The notes: a model not told the origin generated them from the letters alone. A stretch of DNA of 64,000 bases from Nevskiaceae bacterium (GCA_008012115.1 SSEB01000003.1:593745-657744); one strand, 5' to 3'; positions 24,342 to 34,199 are shown, counted from the stretch's first letter. Translations and numbers: made by a program.

Positions 24342-25055
24342 ATGATCCTGCATCCCCGCGATGAAGTGCCGCTGGTGACCGCGCTGACCGCGGTGTTGCC
24401 GTGGCTGACGCTGATCGTCGCCATCGCCCTGCTCACGGCTTGCGCTTCGGCGCCGGCCAAGCCGGCCGAGGATCCGCTGATGGCCACCGCCGTCACCACC
24501 GCGCCGCAGGCGGGTGCGATCTACGCGCCGGGCGGCGGCATCGCCCTGTTCGAGGACCAGCACGCCCGCAATGTCGGTGACGTGCTGACCGTGCTGCTGG
24601 TCGAAACCACCACCGCCAAGACCAGCGCCGCCACCAACACCGCCAAGGACAGCAGCAGCAGCGTCGGCGCGCCGACGGTGTTCGGCATGCCGGTGACGGT
24701 CAACGGCAAGTCGGTGCTCTCCGCCAGCCTCGACTCCACTCACAAATTTGCCGGCAGTGGCGACAGCTCGCAGAGCAACACGCTGCAGGGCAGCGTCACC
24801 GTCAGCGTGATCGGACGTCAGGCCAACGGCAACCTGATCGTGCGCGGTGAGAAGCATCTGTCGCTCAACCAGGGCGCCGAAACCATCCGTATCGAAGGCA
24901 TCGTGCGTCCCGCGGACATCGCATCGGACAACACCGTGCCGTCCAGCCGTGTCGCCGATGCGCGCATCTCCTACACCGGCAAGGGCGCGCTGGCCGAGAG
25001 CAATAGCAAGGGCTGGCTGACGCGCTTCTTCAGCTCGCCGATCTGGCCTTTCTGA
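24342..25055 (+). CDS. flgH: Flagellar L-ring protein FlgH (lipoprotein)
   Basis: A protein of 237 residues. A lipoprotein signal peptide ends in the lipobox LLTAC (Cys about residue 34). The L-ring motifs are present: GGGIALFEDQHARNVGDVLT, VLLVETTTAKTSA, and NGNLIVRGEKHLSLNQGAE with IRIEGIVRPADIASDN. It forms the outer-membrane bushing of the flagellum. It is 7 bp after flgG. Confidence 0.95.
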   Translation: MILHPRDEVPLVTALTAVLPWLTLIVAIALLTACASAPAKPAEDPLMATAVTTAPQAGAIYAPGGGIALFEDQHARNVGDVLTVLLVETTTAKTSAATNTAKDSSSSVGAPTVFGMPVTVNGKSVLSASLDSTHKFAGSGDSSQSNTLQGSVTVSVIGRQANGNLIVRGEKHLSLNQGAETIRIEGIVRPADIASDNTVPSSRVADARISYTGKGALAESNSKGWLTRFFSSPIWPF

Positions 25056-25067
25056 GAGGTCGCTGCC

Positions 25068-26351
25068 ATGACCGTTCACCAGTTCGCTCCGCAGATTCCC
25101 CGCTCGCAGCCGCGGCTGCCGCGCCGCCCGGTCCGTAGCGGCGGAGCGGTGGTGGTGCCGCTGCGCCAGATGGCGGGCGTGCCCGCGCCGGTGGCCGAGG
25201 CGATGGCGCCGCTGGCCGCCACCCGCAACTGGCGGCGCACGCTGGCCTGGATCGCCATCGATGTGCTGCTGCTTGCCGCGTTGCTGTTGCACGCCGGCAG
25301 CGCGCATGCCGAGCGCATCAAGGATCTGGCCGACGTCGCCGGCGTGCGCAGCAATCCGCTGGTCGGCTACGGCCTGGTGGTCGGTCTCGACGGCACCGGC
25401 GACCAGACCTCGCAGGCGCCGTTCACCATCCAGAGCCTCAAGAGCATGTTGCAGCAGTTGGGCGTGGTGGTGCCGCCCGGCGTCAACCCGCAGCTGAAGA
25501 ATGTGGCGGCAGTGGCGATCCACGCCGAACTGCCGGCGTTTGCCAAGCCCGGCCAGAAAATCGACATCACGGTGTCGTCGCTCGGCAACGCGCAGTCGCT
25601 GCGCGGCGGCAGCCTGCTGATGACGCCGCTCAAGGGCGCCGATGGCCAGGTCTACGCCATCGCCCAGGGCAACGTCGTGGTTGGCGGCCTTGGCGTGTCC
25701 GGCTCCGACGGCTCGCGCATCAGCATCAATATTCCCAGTGCCGGCCGCATTCCCGGCGGCGCCTCGGTGGAGCGCGCGGTGATGACCGACATCGTCAGCA
25801 GCCCCGAGGTGATCCTGAATCTGCACACGGCGGACTTCACCACCGCCGCGCGCATGGTCAAGGGCATCGACACGGCGCTGGGCGAGGGCAGCGCGCGCGC
25901 GGTCGATGCCGTCACCGTCGCGGTGAAGGCGCCGACCGACACCACGCAGCGCGTCACCTTTCTCGCCGGCCTCGAACAGCTCGATGTCGATCCGGGCGAG
26001 GCGCCGGCACGCGTCGTCATCAACTCGCGCACCGGCACGGTCGTCATCGGCGGCCATGTCCAGGTGCTGCCGGCGGCGGTATCGCATGGCTCGCTGTCGG
26101 TGACCATCACCGAGCGGCCGCAGGTCAGCCAGCCGGAGCCGTTCTCGCAGGGCCAGACCACGGTGACGCCGCGCAGCAGCATCGACGTCAAGCAGGCCGA
26201 CTCGCGCATGTTCCTGTTCGCCCCCGGCACCAGCCTCGACGACATCGTGCGCGCCGTGAACCAGGTCGGCGCCGCGCCGGGCGACATCGTCGCCATTCTC
26301 GAAGCGCTGAAGGAAGCCGGCTCGCTGCGCGCCGAGCTGGTCGTGATCTGA
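25068..26351 (+). CDS. flgI: Flagellar P-ring protein FlgI, with N-terminal extension
   Basis: A protein of 427 residues from ATG 25068 (GAGAGG upstream). The mature part starts at [20 protein letters not shown] and is fully typical of P-ring proteins, through [20 protein letters not shown] to the end. The unusual part is the N-terminus: about 81 residues precede the mature protein, of which only the last ~27 ([21 protein letters not shown]) look like a signal peptide. Internal ATGs at 25170 and 25203 would give more ordinary leaders, so the annotated start may be too early. Confidence 0.93.
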   Translation: MTVHQFAPQIPRSQPRLPRRPVRSGGAVVVPLRQMAGVPAPVAEAMAPLAATRNWRRTLAWIAIDVLLLAALLLHAGSAHAERIKDLADVAGVRSNPLVGYGLVVGLDGTGDQTSQAPFTIQSLKSMLQQLGVVVPPGVNPQLKNVAAVAIHAELPAFAKPGQKIDITVSSLGNAQSLRGGSLLMTPLKGADGQVYAIAQGNVVVGGLGVSGSDGSRISINIPSAGRIPGGASVERAVMTDIVSSPEVILNLHTADFTTAARMVKGIDTALGEGSARAVDAVTVAVKAPTDTTQRVTFLAGLEQLDVDPGEAPARVVINSRTGTVVIGGHVQVLPAAVSHGSLSVTITERPQVSQPEPFSQGQTTVTPRSSIDVKQADSRMFLFAPGTSLDDIVRAVNQVGAAPGDIVAILEALKEAGSLRAELVVI

Positions 26352-26358
26352 GGCCGAC

Positions 26359-27384
26359 ATGACGGCGCAGAAACTCACCACCGACAACGTCAACGACATT
26401 TCGCAGTTCACGCGCCTGCGCGCCGCCGCGCGCGCGCAGGACCCGGCCGCGCTGAAGGCGGCCGCGCGCCAGTTCGAGGCGCTGTTCACGCAGGAACTGT
26501 TCAAGAGCATGCGCGCCGCCAAGGTCGGCGACGATCTCATGGGCAGCGACCAGGGCGCTATGTACCAGGACATGTTCGACAGCCAGATGGCGCAGCACCT
26601 GTCGCAGGGCCGCGGGCTCGGCATCGCCGACCTGCTGGTGCGCCAGCTGCAGCACGCACCGCTGAAGGCGGGGGCGTCGGCGCTGCCGGCGGCTTCCGCT
26701 GCGAATGCGGCCATGCCGGAACTGCGGCCGCTGGCGCAAGCCGGCGCCGCCCGCTTCCTGCCGCTGCCGCCGGCCACGGTGTCATCGCCATCGGCGAGCG
26801 CTGTCGGTTCCGCCAACACCACCACCGCCACGCCGCCGCTGGCGGCCGCGAGCAATGCGGCACCTGCTGCTGCCGAGGCAAGCGCCGATGCGCTGCCGCC
26901 GGTGCAATTCATCAAGAACCTGCTGCCGCATGCCGAGGAGGCTGCGCGCGAGCTGGGTATTCCCGCCCGCACGCTGGTGGCGCAGGCCGCTCTGGAAACC
27001 GGCTGGGGCAAGCACCAGATGAAAAATGCCGACGGCACGCCGAGCTACAACTTCTTCGGCATCAAGGCCGACCGCAACTGGACCGGCGGTCGCTTGAGCA
27101 AGCACACCACCGAATACGTCGACGGCAGCGCGCAGACTCAGGTCGCCGCGTTCCGCAGCTACGCTTCGCCCAAGGAAGCCTTCAAGGACTACGTCGCCTT
27201 CATCAAGGCCAACCCGCGCTATGCGGCGGCACTGCGCCACGGCGGCGACGGCCGGCGTTATGCCGAGGGTTTGCAGAGGGCGGGTTACGCCACGGATCCG
27301 GCTTACGCCCAGAAGATTCAGAAAATCTCGGCCGGACCGACGATGACCGTGGCGCTCGCCGCCCATGGTCGCGTGATGGCCTGA
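26359..27384 (+). CDS. flgJ: Flagellar rod assembly protein/muramidase FlgJ
   Basis: A protein of 341 residues. The N-terminal rod-cap domain (residues 15-105) has ARQFEALFTQELFKSMRAAK and AMYQDMFDSQMAQHLS. An Ala/Pro-rich linker follows, and a C-terminal glucosaminidase domain (about 180-335) has the catalytic Glu segment AALETGWGKHQM and YNFFGIKAD. It makes a hole in peptidoglycan for the rod. The two-domain form is the usual one in gammaproteobacteria. Confidence 0.95.
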   Translation: MTAQKLTTDNVNDISQFTRLRAAARAQDPAALKAAARQFEALFTQELFKSMRAAKVGDDLMGSDQGAMYQDMFDSQMAQHLSQGRGLGIADLLVRQLQHAPLKAGASALPAASAANAAMPELRPLAQAGAARFLPLPPATVSSPSASAVGSANTTTATPPLAAASNAAPAAAEASADALPPVQFIKNLLPHAEEAARELGIPARTLVAQAALETGWGKHQMKNADGTPSYNFFGIKADRNWTGGRLSKHTTEYVDGSAQTQVAAFRSYASPKEAFKDYVAFIKANPRYAAALRHGGDGRRYAEGLQRAGYATDPAYAQKIQKISAGPTMTVALAAHGRVMA

Positions 27385-27398
27385 TGGAGCCTTAACCC

Positions 27399-29021
27399 AT
27401 GACCGACATGATCTCCAGCGGTGTTTCGGCGCTCCTGGCCTACCAGACGGCGCTCAATACCGTCAGCAACAACATCGCCAACGCCAATACGCCGGGCTAC
27501 AGCCGCCAGCGCACGGACATGATCGCCGACCTCAACGGCGGCGTGCAGGTCAGCCAGGTGACGCGCCTGACCAGCGACCAGCTGTTCTCGCGCAGTCTTG
27601 GCGACCAGTCGAACGCCTCGCGTCTCGATGTGTTCCAGCAGACCGCGGCGCAGGTGGACAGCCTGATGTCCGGCGCCAGCTCCGGCCTGGCCGCGCCGCT
27701 GCAGAAGTTCTTCTCCGCGCTCAGTGGCGTCGCCGCCGATCCGCAGTCCGCCGCCGCGCGCCAGACGGTGCTCGACAGCGCCGGCAGTCTCGCCAGCCAG
27801 TTCAACGATCTGCAGGGCCGGCTCAACAGCATGAACGGCGACATCAACGCGCAGCTGTCGCAGTCGGTGGATCAGATCAACCAGGCGGCGAAGAGCATCG
27901 CGCAGCTCAACAACCGCATCGCGCTGGCGCAGAACGGCGGCCAGGCGCCCAACCAGCTGCTCGACCAGCGCGACCAGCTGGTGAGCCAGCTGTCGCAGCA
28001 GATCGGCGTGACCACGGTGAAGCAGACCGATGGTTCGCTCAACGTCTTCGTGGCCGGCGGCCCGGCGCTGGTGCTGGGCGCCACCGCCCAGGCGCTCAAC
28101 ATGGTGCCGAACGAGTACGGCAGCGGCGGCCAGGACCTCGCAGTCGGCAATCCGCCGGTCAACGTCAGCGGCCAGATCAGCGGCGGCACCATCGGTGGCC
28201 TGCTCGCGCTGCGCAACCAGTTGATCGGACCGACCGAGAACAAGCTCGGCGCCATCGCGGCGGCGGTGACCCAGGCGGTCAACGCCCAGCATGCGCAGGG
28301 CGTGGATCAGAACGGCCAGGCTGGCGGCGCCTTCTTCGCGCCGATCGGCGGCGTTGCCGCGCCCTCCGGCAACAACAGCGGCAGCGCGGTGGTGTCGGTG
28401 GGGCTGAGCGATGTCAGCCAGATCGGCACCAGCAACTACGTGCTGCGCTACGACGGCAGTCAGTGGAGCCTGAGCGACGCCAGCAGCGGCGCGACGGTGG
28501 CGATGACCGGCTCCGGCACCGCCGCCGATCCCTTCGTCGCCGCCGGCATGTCGCTCACCGTCGGCGCTGGCGCCGCGGCCGGTGACCGCTACCTGGTGCA
28601 GCCGCTGACCACCGCGGCCGGACAGATGAAGGTGGCGATCAGCGATCCCGCCGCCGTTGCCGCCGCCGGCGCCAGCGCCCTGGGCAGCCGCAACAGCGGC
28701 GACAACAGCAACGCCAACCTGCTCGCCGCCATCGGCGACAAGGCCCTGCTCAACGGCGGCAAGACCTCGATCCACGCCGCCAACATCGCCCTGGTGTCGC
28801 AGACCGGCAACATCGCCCAGCAGGCCGCGGCCAGCAGCACGGCCGCCAAGGCCATCCAGCAGCAGAGCGCCAGCGCGCTCGATTCGGTGTCCGGCGTCAA
28901 CCTCGACGAGGAGGCCGCCGACCTGCTGCGTTACCAGCAGGCCTATCAGGCCGCCGCCCAGGTCGTGTCGATGGCGCGCGACATGTTCCAGTCCCTGCTC
29001 AACGCCACGCGCGGAGGCTAG
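27399..29021 (+). CDS. flgK: Flagellar hook-filament junction protein FlgK
   Basis: A protein of 540 residues with the FlgK N-terminal signature (SALLAYQTALNTVSNNIANA, then NTPGYSRQRTDM) and the C-terminal VNLDEEAADLLRYQQAYQAA. The lengths of D0-D2 resemble the E. coli protein rather than the longer Pseudomonas one. It is exported with FlgN (9727-10194) as chaperone. It is 14 bp after flgJ and 2 bp before flgL. Confidence 0.95.
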   Translation: MTDMISSGVSALLAYQTALNTVSNNIANANTPGYSRQRTDMIADLNGGVQVSQVTRLTSDQLFSRSLGDQSNASRLDVFQQTAAQVDSLMSGASSGLAAPLQKFFSALSGVAADPQSAAARQTVLDSAGSLASQFNDLQGRLNSMNGDINAQLSQSVDQINQAAKSIAQLNNRIALAQNGGQAPNQLLDQRDQLVSQLSQQIGVTTVKQTDGSLNVFVAGGPALVLGATAQALNMVPNEYGSGGQDLAVGNPPVNVSGQISGGTIGGLLALRNQLIGPTENKLGAIAAAVTQAVNAQHAQGVDQNGQAGGAFFAPIGGVAAPSGNNSGSAVVSVGLSDVSQIGTSNYVLRYDGSQWSLSDASSGATVAMTGSGTAADPFVAAGMSLTVGAGAAAGDRYLVQPLTTAAGQMKVAISDPAAVAAAGASALGSRNSGDNSNANLLAAIGDKALLNGGKTSIHAANIALVSQTGNIAQQAAASSTAAKAIQQQSASALDSVSGVNLDEEAADLLRYQQAYQAAAQVVSMARDMFQSLLNATRGG

Positions 29022-29023
29022 TC

Positions 29024-30217
29024 ATGAGAATTTCCACCAGCGCGATGGTCCAGCAGTCGGTCGCCAGCATGACCGACAAGCAGAGTTCTCTGGCCAAGCT
29101 GCAGACCCAGATGAGCAGCGGCCAGCGCCTGCAGACCGCCGCCGACGATCCTGCCGGCTGGGCCCGCGGCATGGCCATGGACGGCACGCTGGCCAATATC
29201 GAGACCTGGAACAGCAACATCAGCATGGCCCAGCAGCGGCTGGGCATGGAAGACAGCGCCCTGTCGGACGCCAGCAACGTGCTGCAGAGCGTGCAGACGC
29301 TGGCGATCCAGGCCACCAACGGTACGCAGACCCCGCAGTCGCTGCAGACCATCGCCGGACAGTTGCAGCAGTACTACGACCAACTGGTGTCCACCGCCAA
29401 CGCGCAGGACGGGCAGGGTCATTACCTTTTTGCCGGCAGCAAGAGCGCGACCGCGCCCTTCGCACAGAGCGGCGGCAGCGTGCAGTACAACGGCGATTCC
29501 GCCGGCCGCCTGCTCAGCATCGGCGAAAGCCGCACCATCGCCGACGGCGACGACGGCGCCAGCGTGTTCATGAACAATCTCAGCGGCAACGGCCGCTTCG
29601 TCACCGCCGCCGCATCCGGCAACACCGGCACGGCGCAGGTCGGCAATACCCAGGTGCTCAACGCCAGCCAGTGGGACGGCGGCAGCTACAGCATCGGCTT
29701 CAGCGGCGGCAACTACCAGGTGAAAGACAGCGGCGGCAACGTCGTTGCCAGCGGCGCCTACAGCAGCGGCGGCAGCATCACCTTCCGCGGGGTCCAGATC
29801 ACGATGAGCGGCACGCCGGCCGACGGCGACAGCTTCAGCGTGACGCCCAGCACGTCCAAGGATGTGTTCGCCAGCCTGCGCGATCTCATCAATCTGGTGA
29901 AGAGCCCGGCCACCGATGCCGCCGGTCGCGCACGCCAGCAGACCGCCATGCAGGGCCTGCAGAGCGAGCTGAGCAGCGCCTTCAACACGGTGACCGACAA
30001 GCGCAGCAGCGTCGGCACGCGGCTGTCGGCCCTGGACGACGCCAGCAACCGGCTGGCGGACCAGTCGGTCTCGGTCAAGACCGCGCTGTCGGGCGTGCGC
30101 GACCTCGACATGGTGCAGGCGACCACGCAGCTCAACCTGACCTCCACTTCGTTGCAGGCTCTGCAACTGGCCTACACCAAGGTGCAGTCGCTGTCCCTGT
30201 TTCAGTATTTGCGTTGA
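29024..30217 (+). CDS. flgL: Flagellar hook-filament junction protein FlgL
   Basis: A protein of 397 residues, flagellin-like at both ends: MRISTSAMVQQSVASMTDKQ and RLQTAADDPAGWARGMAMDG at the N-terminus, and QLNLTSTSLQALQLAYTKVQ at the C-terminus. It forms the second junction ring under the filament. It is the last gene of the flgGHIJKL operon; a hairpin terminator follows within 20 bp. Confidence 0.94.
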   Translation: MRISTSAMVQQSVASMTDKQSSLAKLQTQMSSGQRLQTAADDPAGWARGMAMDGTLANIETWNSNISMAQQRLGMEDSALSDASNVLQSVQTLAIQATNGTQTPQSLQTIAGQLQQYYDQLVSTANAQDGQGHYLFAGSKSATAPFAQSGGSVQYNGDSAGRLLSIGESRTIADGDDGASVFMNNLSGNGRFVTAAASGNTGTAQVGNTQVLNASQWDGGSYSIGFSGGNYQVKDSGGNVVASGAYSSGGSITFRGVQITMSGTPADGDSFSVTPSTSKDVFASLRDLINLVKSPATDAAGRARQQTAMQGLQSELSSAFNTVTDKRSSVGTRLSALDDASNRLADQSVSVKTALSGVRDLDMVQATTQLNLTSTSLQALQLAYTKVQSLSLFQYLR

Positions 30218-30236
30218 ATGCCGATGGGTGGGGATT

Positions 30237-30270
30237 GCGAGGCCGGCGCGATGTCGGCCTCGCCGTTTTT
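30237..30270 (+). terminator. Terminator after flgL
   Basis: GCGAGGCCG, a 9-nt loop, CGGCCTCGC, then CGTTTTT. The 9-bp GC-rich stem with T-tract lies 20 bp after the flgL stop codon and separates the rod/hook operon from fliC. Confidence 0.85.
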
Positions 30271-30351
30271 GCAGCAGGCGTACCGCTCAAGACCGCGTAC
30301 CGCCGTTCATCCGCCCCCGTTCTCCGTTCGTCTCCCCGCACGGCGGCGCCA

Positions 30352-30378
30352 TCAAGAAACGCCGGTGCAGCCCGTTAA
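30352..30378 (+). promoter_or_regulatory. Sigma-28 promoter of fliC
   Basis: TCAAG (30352-30356), 14 nt, CCCGTTAA (30371-30378), close to TAAAG-N14-GCCGATAA with exact spacing. It would leave a 5' leader of about 95 nt before fliC. Confidence 0.78.
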
Positions 30379-30480
30379 TGGAGTCAGCAGCGGCAGGCAA
30401 TCCCGGAGACGGGCCAGGCTGATGCGAATCCAGGGCCAGGCCCAGCCTGCCGGGAAGTCCTCAACTCTCAGGAGAAACCT

Positions 30481-31620
30481 ATGTCTAGCGTGATCAACAC
30501 CAACGTGATGTCGCTCAATGCCCAGCGCAATCTGGCGGCGTCGCAGGATGCACTTTCCACCGCCATGCAGCGCCTGTCCTCGGGCATGCGCATCAACAGC
30601 GCCAAGGATGACGCTGCCGGCCTGGGTATTTCCCAGCGCATGACGTCCCAGATCAACGGCCTCAACCAGGCCGCGCGCAACGCCAACGACGGCATCTCGC
30701 TGACGCAGACCGCCGAAGGCGCGCTGCAACAGGTCACCAACAACCTGCAGCGTATCCGCGAACTGGCCGTGCAGTCGGCCAACGGTTCCAACAGCAGCGT
30801 CGACCGCGCCTCGCTCAATGCCGAAGCGCAGCAGCTGATGGCGGAAAACAACCGCATCGCGCAGCAGCAGCAGTACAACGGCGTGAACCTGCTCGACGGC
30901 TCGTTCTCCAACCAGAGCTTCCAGGTGGGCGCCAACGCCGGCCAGGTCATCACCGTCGGCTCGATCGTCAACGCCAACTCCACGGCACTGGGCACCTACA
31001 CCAGCGCCAGCGTCACAGGCGTTGCCGCCACCACGCTGACCGCGGTCACCGCGGGTGACCTCACCGTCAACGGCGTCAGCGTCGGCGCCATCGCTGCGGC
31101 GTCCAGCGCCACGCAGCGCGCCGGCCAGATCCGCGATGCCGTCAACTCGGTGGCCGACCAGACCGGCGTGTACGCGATCAACGACACCGGCACGACCGTG
31201 ACGCTGAACTCGTCCGGCAACTCCGGCATCACCGTCGGTCTCGCCAACACCGCGACCACCGCCACCACGGGCCTGACCGCCGCGACCACCGCTGCGGCCT
31301 CGCAGACCGGCTACGCCACGCTCGACCTGTCGACCTCGGCCGGCGCCACCCTGGCGATGACGCAGATGGATGCCGCGCTGAACGACGTCAACACCGCGCG
31401 CGGCAACCTCGGCGCCTACCAGAGCCGCTTCTCCTCGGTCATCAACAGCCTGCAGACGACCTCGGAGAACCTGCAGTCGGCCCGCAGCCGCATCACCGAC
31501 ACCGACTTCGCCCAGGAAACCGCGAACATGACGCGCGCGCAGATCCTGCAGCAGGCCGGCACGGCGATGGTAGCCCAGGCCAACTCGGCGCCCCAGGGCG
31601 TGCTGAAGCTGCTCGGCTAA
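30481..31620 (+). CDS. fliC: Flagellin FliC
   Basis: A protein of 379 residues with conserved D0/D1 ends: [20 protein letters not shown] and [20 protein letters not shown] at the N-terminus, and [20 protein letters not shown] to QGVLKLLG at the C-terminus. The [16 protein letters not shown] segment matches the TLR5-recognised region of gammaproteobacterial flagellins. The short middle contains a hook_IN-like motif ([13 protein letters not shown] … [19 protein letters not shown]). It is the only flagellin gene in the window. AGGAG precedes the start; a sigma-28 promoter lies about 105 bp upstream. Confidence 0.96.
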   Translation: MSSVINTNVMSLNAQRNLAASQDALSTAMQRLSSGMRINSAKDDAAGLGISQRMTSQINGLNQAARNANDGISLTQTAEGALQQVTNNLQRIRELAVQSANGSNSSVDRASLNAEAQQLMAENNRIAQQQQYNGVNLLDGSFSNQSFQVGANAGQVITVGSIVNANSTALGTYTSASVTGVAATTLTAVTAGDLTVNGVSVGAIAAASSATQRAGQIRDAVNSVADQTGVYAINDTGTTVTLNSSGNSGITVGLANTATTATTGLTAATTAAASQTGYATLDLSTSAGATLAMTQMDAALNDVNTARGNLGAYQSRFSSVINSLQTTSENLQSARSRITDTDFAQETANMTRAQILQQAGTAMVAQANSAPQGVLKLLG

Positions 31621-31641
31621 GGCAACGGCCTCTGAAGACAG

Positions 31642-31674
31642 TCCCGGAGGGGGAGCCCGCTCTCCCTCCGGGAT
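31642..31674 (+). terminator. Terminator-like hairpin after fliC
   Basis: TCCCGGAGGGGGAG, a short loop, then CTCCCTCCGGGA followed by TTTCC. The strong GC stem lies 21 bp after the fliC stop codon; the T-tract is short, so it may also act as a 3' stabiliser. Confidence 0.7.
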
Positions 31675-31716
31675 TTCCGAGTTGAAATCCCCCACGGACA
31701 CGGTCATGACCTAGCC

Positions 31717-32097
31717 ATGAGTTCCCCGATCTCCGATTTGCCGGCTATCGATGCGGCAGCAGCGGTGGCCACAGCGCGCGGCGACAGCCAGCGCGCTTCT
31801 GTGTTTGTGGCACCCGCCACGCCGGCAGCGCCCGTCGCCGCCGCTACGCCGCAAGCGACGACGCCCGCGGCCAATGCCCAGGCGCTGAACCAGGCCGTGG
31901 ACCAGCTCAACCAGCATTTCTCGGAGCGTCGCACCGATTTGAAGTTCACCATCGACCCGCAGTTGCATGAAGTGGTGGTGTCGGTGGTCGATGCGCAGGA
32001 CGGCACCGTCCTGCGACAGATTCCCAGCGAGGTGGTGTTGCGCATCGCGCGCTTCCTCGCCGAGCAGCACAGCGGTTTGATCGAGGCGCGCGCTTAA
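31717..32097 (+). CDS. flaG: Flagellar protein FlaG
   Basis: A protein of 126 residues with a low-complexity Ala/Thr/Pro N-terminal half and the FlaG C-terminal half (VDQLNQHFSERRTDLKFTID, then VVVSVVDAQDGTVLRQIPSE). FlaG affects filament length in some bacteria. It is placed between fliC and fliD as in Pseudomonas and Xanthomonas. The ribosome-binding site is weak. Confidence 0.9.
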   Translation: MSSPISDLPAIDAAAAVATARGDSQRASVFVAPATPAAPVAAATPQATTPAANAQALNQAVDQLNQHFSERRTDLKFTIDPQLHEVVVSVVDAQDGTVLRQIPSEVVLRIARFLAEQHSGLIEARA

Positions 32098-32124
32098 GGC
32101 GTGCCGCCGCAACAGGAGCAGGCC

Positions 32125-33507
32125 ATGACGACGTCGGTCACTTCCACCATCAGTTCGCCGGGTATCGGCTCGGGGCTCGACGTCAACAGCATCGTCTCCG
32201 GCCTGATCTCGGCGGAGCGCTCGCCTACCGACAAGCGCCTGACCAATGCCACCAACCAGGACAACGCGCAGATCTCGGCGCTGGGCCAGCTCAAGTCGGC
32301 GCTGTCCAACCTGCAGACCGTGGTCGGCGGTCTCGGCCCGACCGGGGCGCTGGGCAAGAACACCGCCACCAGCGGTGACAGCACCGTGTTCGGCGCCAGC
32401 GTCACCGGCGGTGTCGCTGCCGGCTCCTACAACGTCGAGGTGGTGTCGCTGGCCACGGCCAGCAAGATCGCCAGCGGCAGCTACGCCAGCGCGGGGGCCG
32501 AGGTGGGTACCGGCGCAGTCACCGTGTCGATGGGCAGTTCCTCGTTCACCGTCAACCTCTCGTCGGGCGCCGACAAGCTGTCGGACCTGGTCAGCGCCAT
32601 CAACGGCGCCAGCAACAATCCCGGCGTCAGCGCCTCGCTGGTCAGCGACACCGGCGGCGTGCACCTGGTGCTGCAGTCGCAGCTGACCGGCGCCGACAAC
32701 GCGGTGACGCTGACCTCCGCCGCCACCGGCAGTGGCAATTCGTTCATCAGCACCAGCGTGCTGCAGACGCCCTCGAGCGCCCACATCCGCGTCGACGGCT
32801 ACGACTACACCAGTGACTCCAACACCGTGACCGGCGCCATCGGCGGTGTCAGCATCAATCTGCTGAAGGCGGTGCCGGGCACCACCAACACGCTCACCGT
32901 CGGCGCCAATACGCAGGCGGCGGCCAATGTCGTGCAGTCCTTCGTCAGCGCCTACAACAGCGCGATGTCGACCATCGCCGCGCTGACCAAGTACGATCCC
33001 ACCGGCCAGAACACCGGCGCGCTGCTGGGCGACTCCACCGCGCAGAATCTGGCGACGCAGATGCGCAACATCACCGGCGGCCTGGTCAGCGGCAGCAGCG
33101 GCGCGTTCAACCTGCTGTCGCAGATCGGCGTCAGCGCCGCCACCGACGGCACGCTGAGTGTCGATACCTCCAAGCTCAACAGCGCCATCGGCACGGATCT
33201 CGGTTCCATCCAGAAGCTGTTCTCCGGCAGCAGCGGCATCGGCACGCAACTCAAGAGCCTGCTGGGCAATGTCCTGCAGACCGGCGGGCCGATCGACAGC
33301 AAGACCCAGGCGCTGCAGTCGGATCTCAAGAACATCGCCACCCAGCAGGATGCGCTCAACACGCGCATGGACGCCGAGCAGACGCGCCTGATGGCGCAGT
33401 ACAGCGCGCTGGACTCGCTGGTGGCGACGCTCAAGTCCACGCAGACCTATCTGACCCAGCAGCTCGCCAACCTGCCCGGCTGGACCAGCAACTCCAAAAG
33501 CGGATGA
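32125..33507 (+). CDS. fliD: Flagellar filament cap protein FliD
   Basis: A protein of 460 residues from ATG 32125, chosen over an in-frame GTG at 32101 because AGGAG lies 10 bp upstream. The FliD N-domain begins ISSPGIGSGLDVNSIVSGLI. The FliD C-domain (about 215-445) includes VQSFVSAYNSAMSTIAALTK and ends with the coiled LDSLVATLKSTQTYLTQQLA. It caps the filament and folds incoming flagellin. Repeat copy 4 begins 51 bp after its stop codon. Confidence 0.94.
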   Translation: MTTSVTSTISSPGIGSGLDVNSIVSGLISAERSPTDKRLTNATNQDNAQISALGQLKSALSNLQTVVGGLGPTGALGKNTATSGDSTVFGASVTGGVAAGSYNVEVVSLATASKIASGSYASAGAEVGTGAVTVSMGSSSFTVNLSSGADKLSDLVSAINGASNNPGVSASLVSDTGGVHLVLQSQLTGADNAVTLTSAATGSGNSFISTSVLQTPSSAHIRVDGYDYTSDSNTVTGAIGGVSINLLKAVPGTTNTLTVGANTQAAANVVQSFVSAYNSAMSTIAALTKYDPTGQNTGALLGDSTAQNLATQMRNITGGLVSGSSGAFNLLSQIGVSAATDGTLSVDTSKLNSAIGTDLGSIQKLFSGSSGIGTQLKSLLGNVLQTGGPIDSKTQALQSDLKNIATQQDALNTRMDAEQTRLMAQYSALDSLVATLKSTQTYLTQQLANLPGWTSNSKSG

Positions 33508-33558
33508 CGCCCCCGGGCCGTATTGCGCCCGCTGCCCGCTGCGACGCTTCGGCGAGCG

Positions 33559-33668
33559 CACCCGCTCCCGGGGCGGGGGCTTCGTTTGTTGTTATATTTT
33601 ATATGTCGATTTAATAAACGATATATAAAAAATAACCAATCTCCCAGGGGAAAGACCTCGAGCGGGTG
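33559..33668. repeat. 110-bp CACCCGCT/AGCGGGTG element, copy 4
   Basis: Left box CACCCGCT 33559-33566; 24 nt; AT core 33591-33636 (46 nt, GTTAT…ATAAC, 18 of 23 positions self-complementary); 24 nt; right box AGCGGGTG 33661-33668. As in copy 1, the left box can form a local hairpin: CCCGC, 7-nt loop, GCGGG, then TTCGTTTGTT, which could serve as the fliD terminator. It lies between fliD and fliS. Confidence 0.9.
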
Positions 33669-33723
33669 GCGTCGGCGTGGCCGTCCGCGGCGGAAAAACG
33701 GCGTTGGCGGCGCGGCGGGCGGC

Positions 33724-33750
33724 TCAAGATTTTGCGCCCGCCGCCGATGT
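33724..33750 (+). promoter_or_regulatory. Sigma-28 promoter of fliS
   Basis: TCAAG (33724-33728), 14 nt, GCCGATGT (33743-33750), near-consensus with exact spacing. It lies 29 bp before the fliS start, so fliS is not simply read through from fliD across repeat copy 4. Confidence 0.82.
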
Positions 33751-33779
33751 ATTCCCCAGCAAGCAACCGGACGCTCACG

Positions 33780-34187
33780 ATGATGGCCTACCAGAACAGC
33801 AGCGCGCTCGCGCAATACCAGTCCAACGGCGCCGCGGGCGCGATCAGCGACGCCAGCCCGCACCGCCTGATCCAGCTGCTGCTGGCCGGCGCGCTCGATC
33901 GCCTGGCGCAGGCCAAGGGCGGCATCCAGCGCGGCGACCGGGCCCGCAAATTGCACGGCATCACCAAGGCCGTCGCCATCATCGAGCACCTGCGTCTGCA
34001 GCTCGATTTCAAGGGCGGCGGCCAGATCGCACGCAATCTCGATGCCCTCTATGACTACATGCTGCGCCGACTGCCGCAAGCCAACGCCGCCGACGACGTC
34101 GTCACCATCGACGAGGTCAGCGGCCTGCTGCGCGACATCAAATCGGCCTGGGACGCGATACCGCAGGGTCGGCCGGGGCACCACTAG
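33780..34187 (+). CDS. fliS: Flagellin export chaperone FliS
   Basis: A protein of about 135 residues; two tandem ATGs (33780, 33783) precede AYQNSSALAQYQ. The FliS core is present: ASPHRLIQLLLAGALDRLAQ, IEHLRLQLDFKGGGQIARNL and LYDYMLRRL. FliS binds the flagellin C-terminus and prevents early polymerisation. The ribosome-binding site is weak. It starts the small operon fliS, fliT-like, PilZ-like. Confidence 0.92.
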   Translation: MMAYQNSSALAQYQSNGAAGAISDASPHRLIQLLLAGALDRLAQAKGGIQRGDRARKLHGITKAVAIIEHLRLQLDFKGGGQIARNLDALYDYMLRRLPQANAADDVVTIDEVSGLLRDIKSAWDAIPQGRPGHH

Positions 34188-34199
34188 CCGGAGCGGGAC

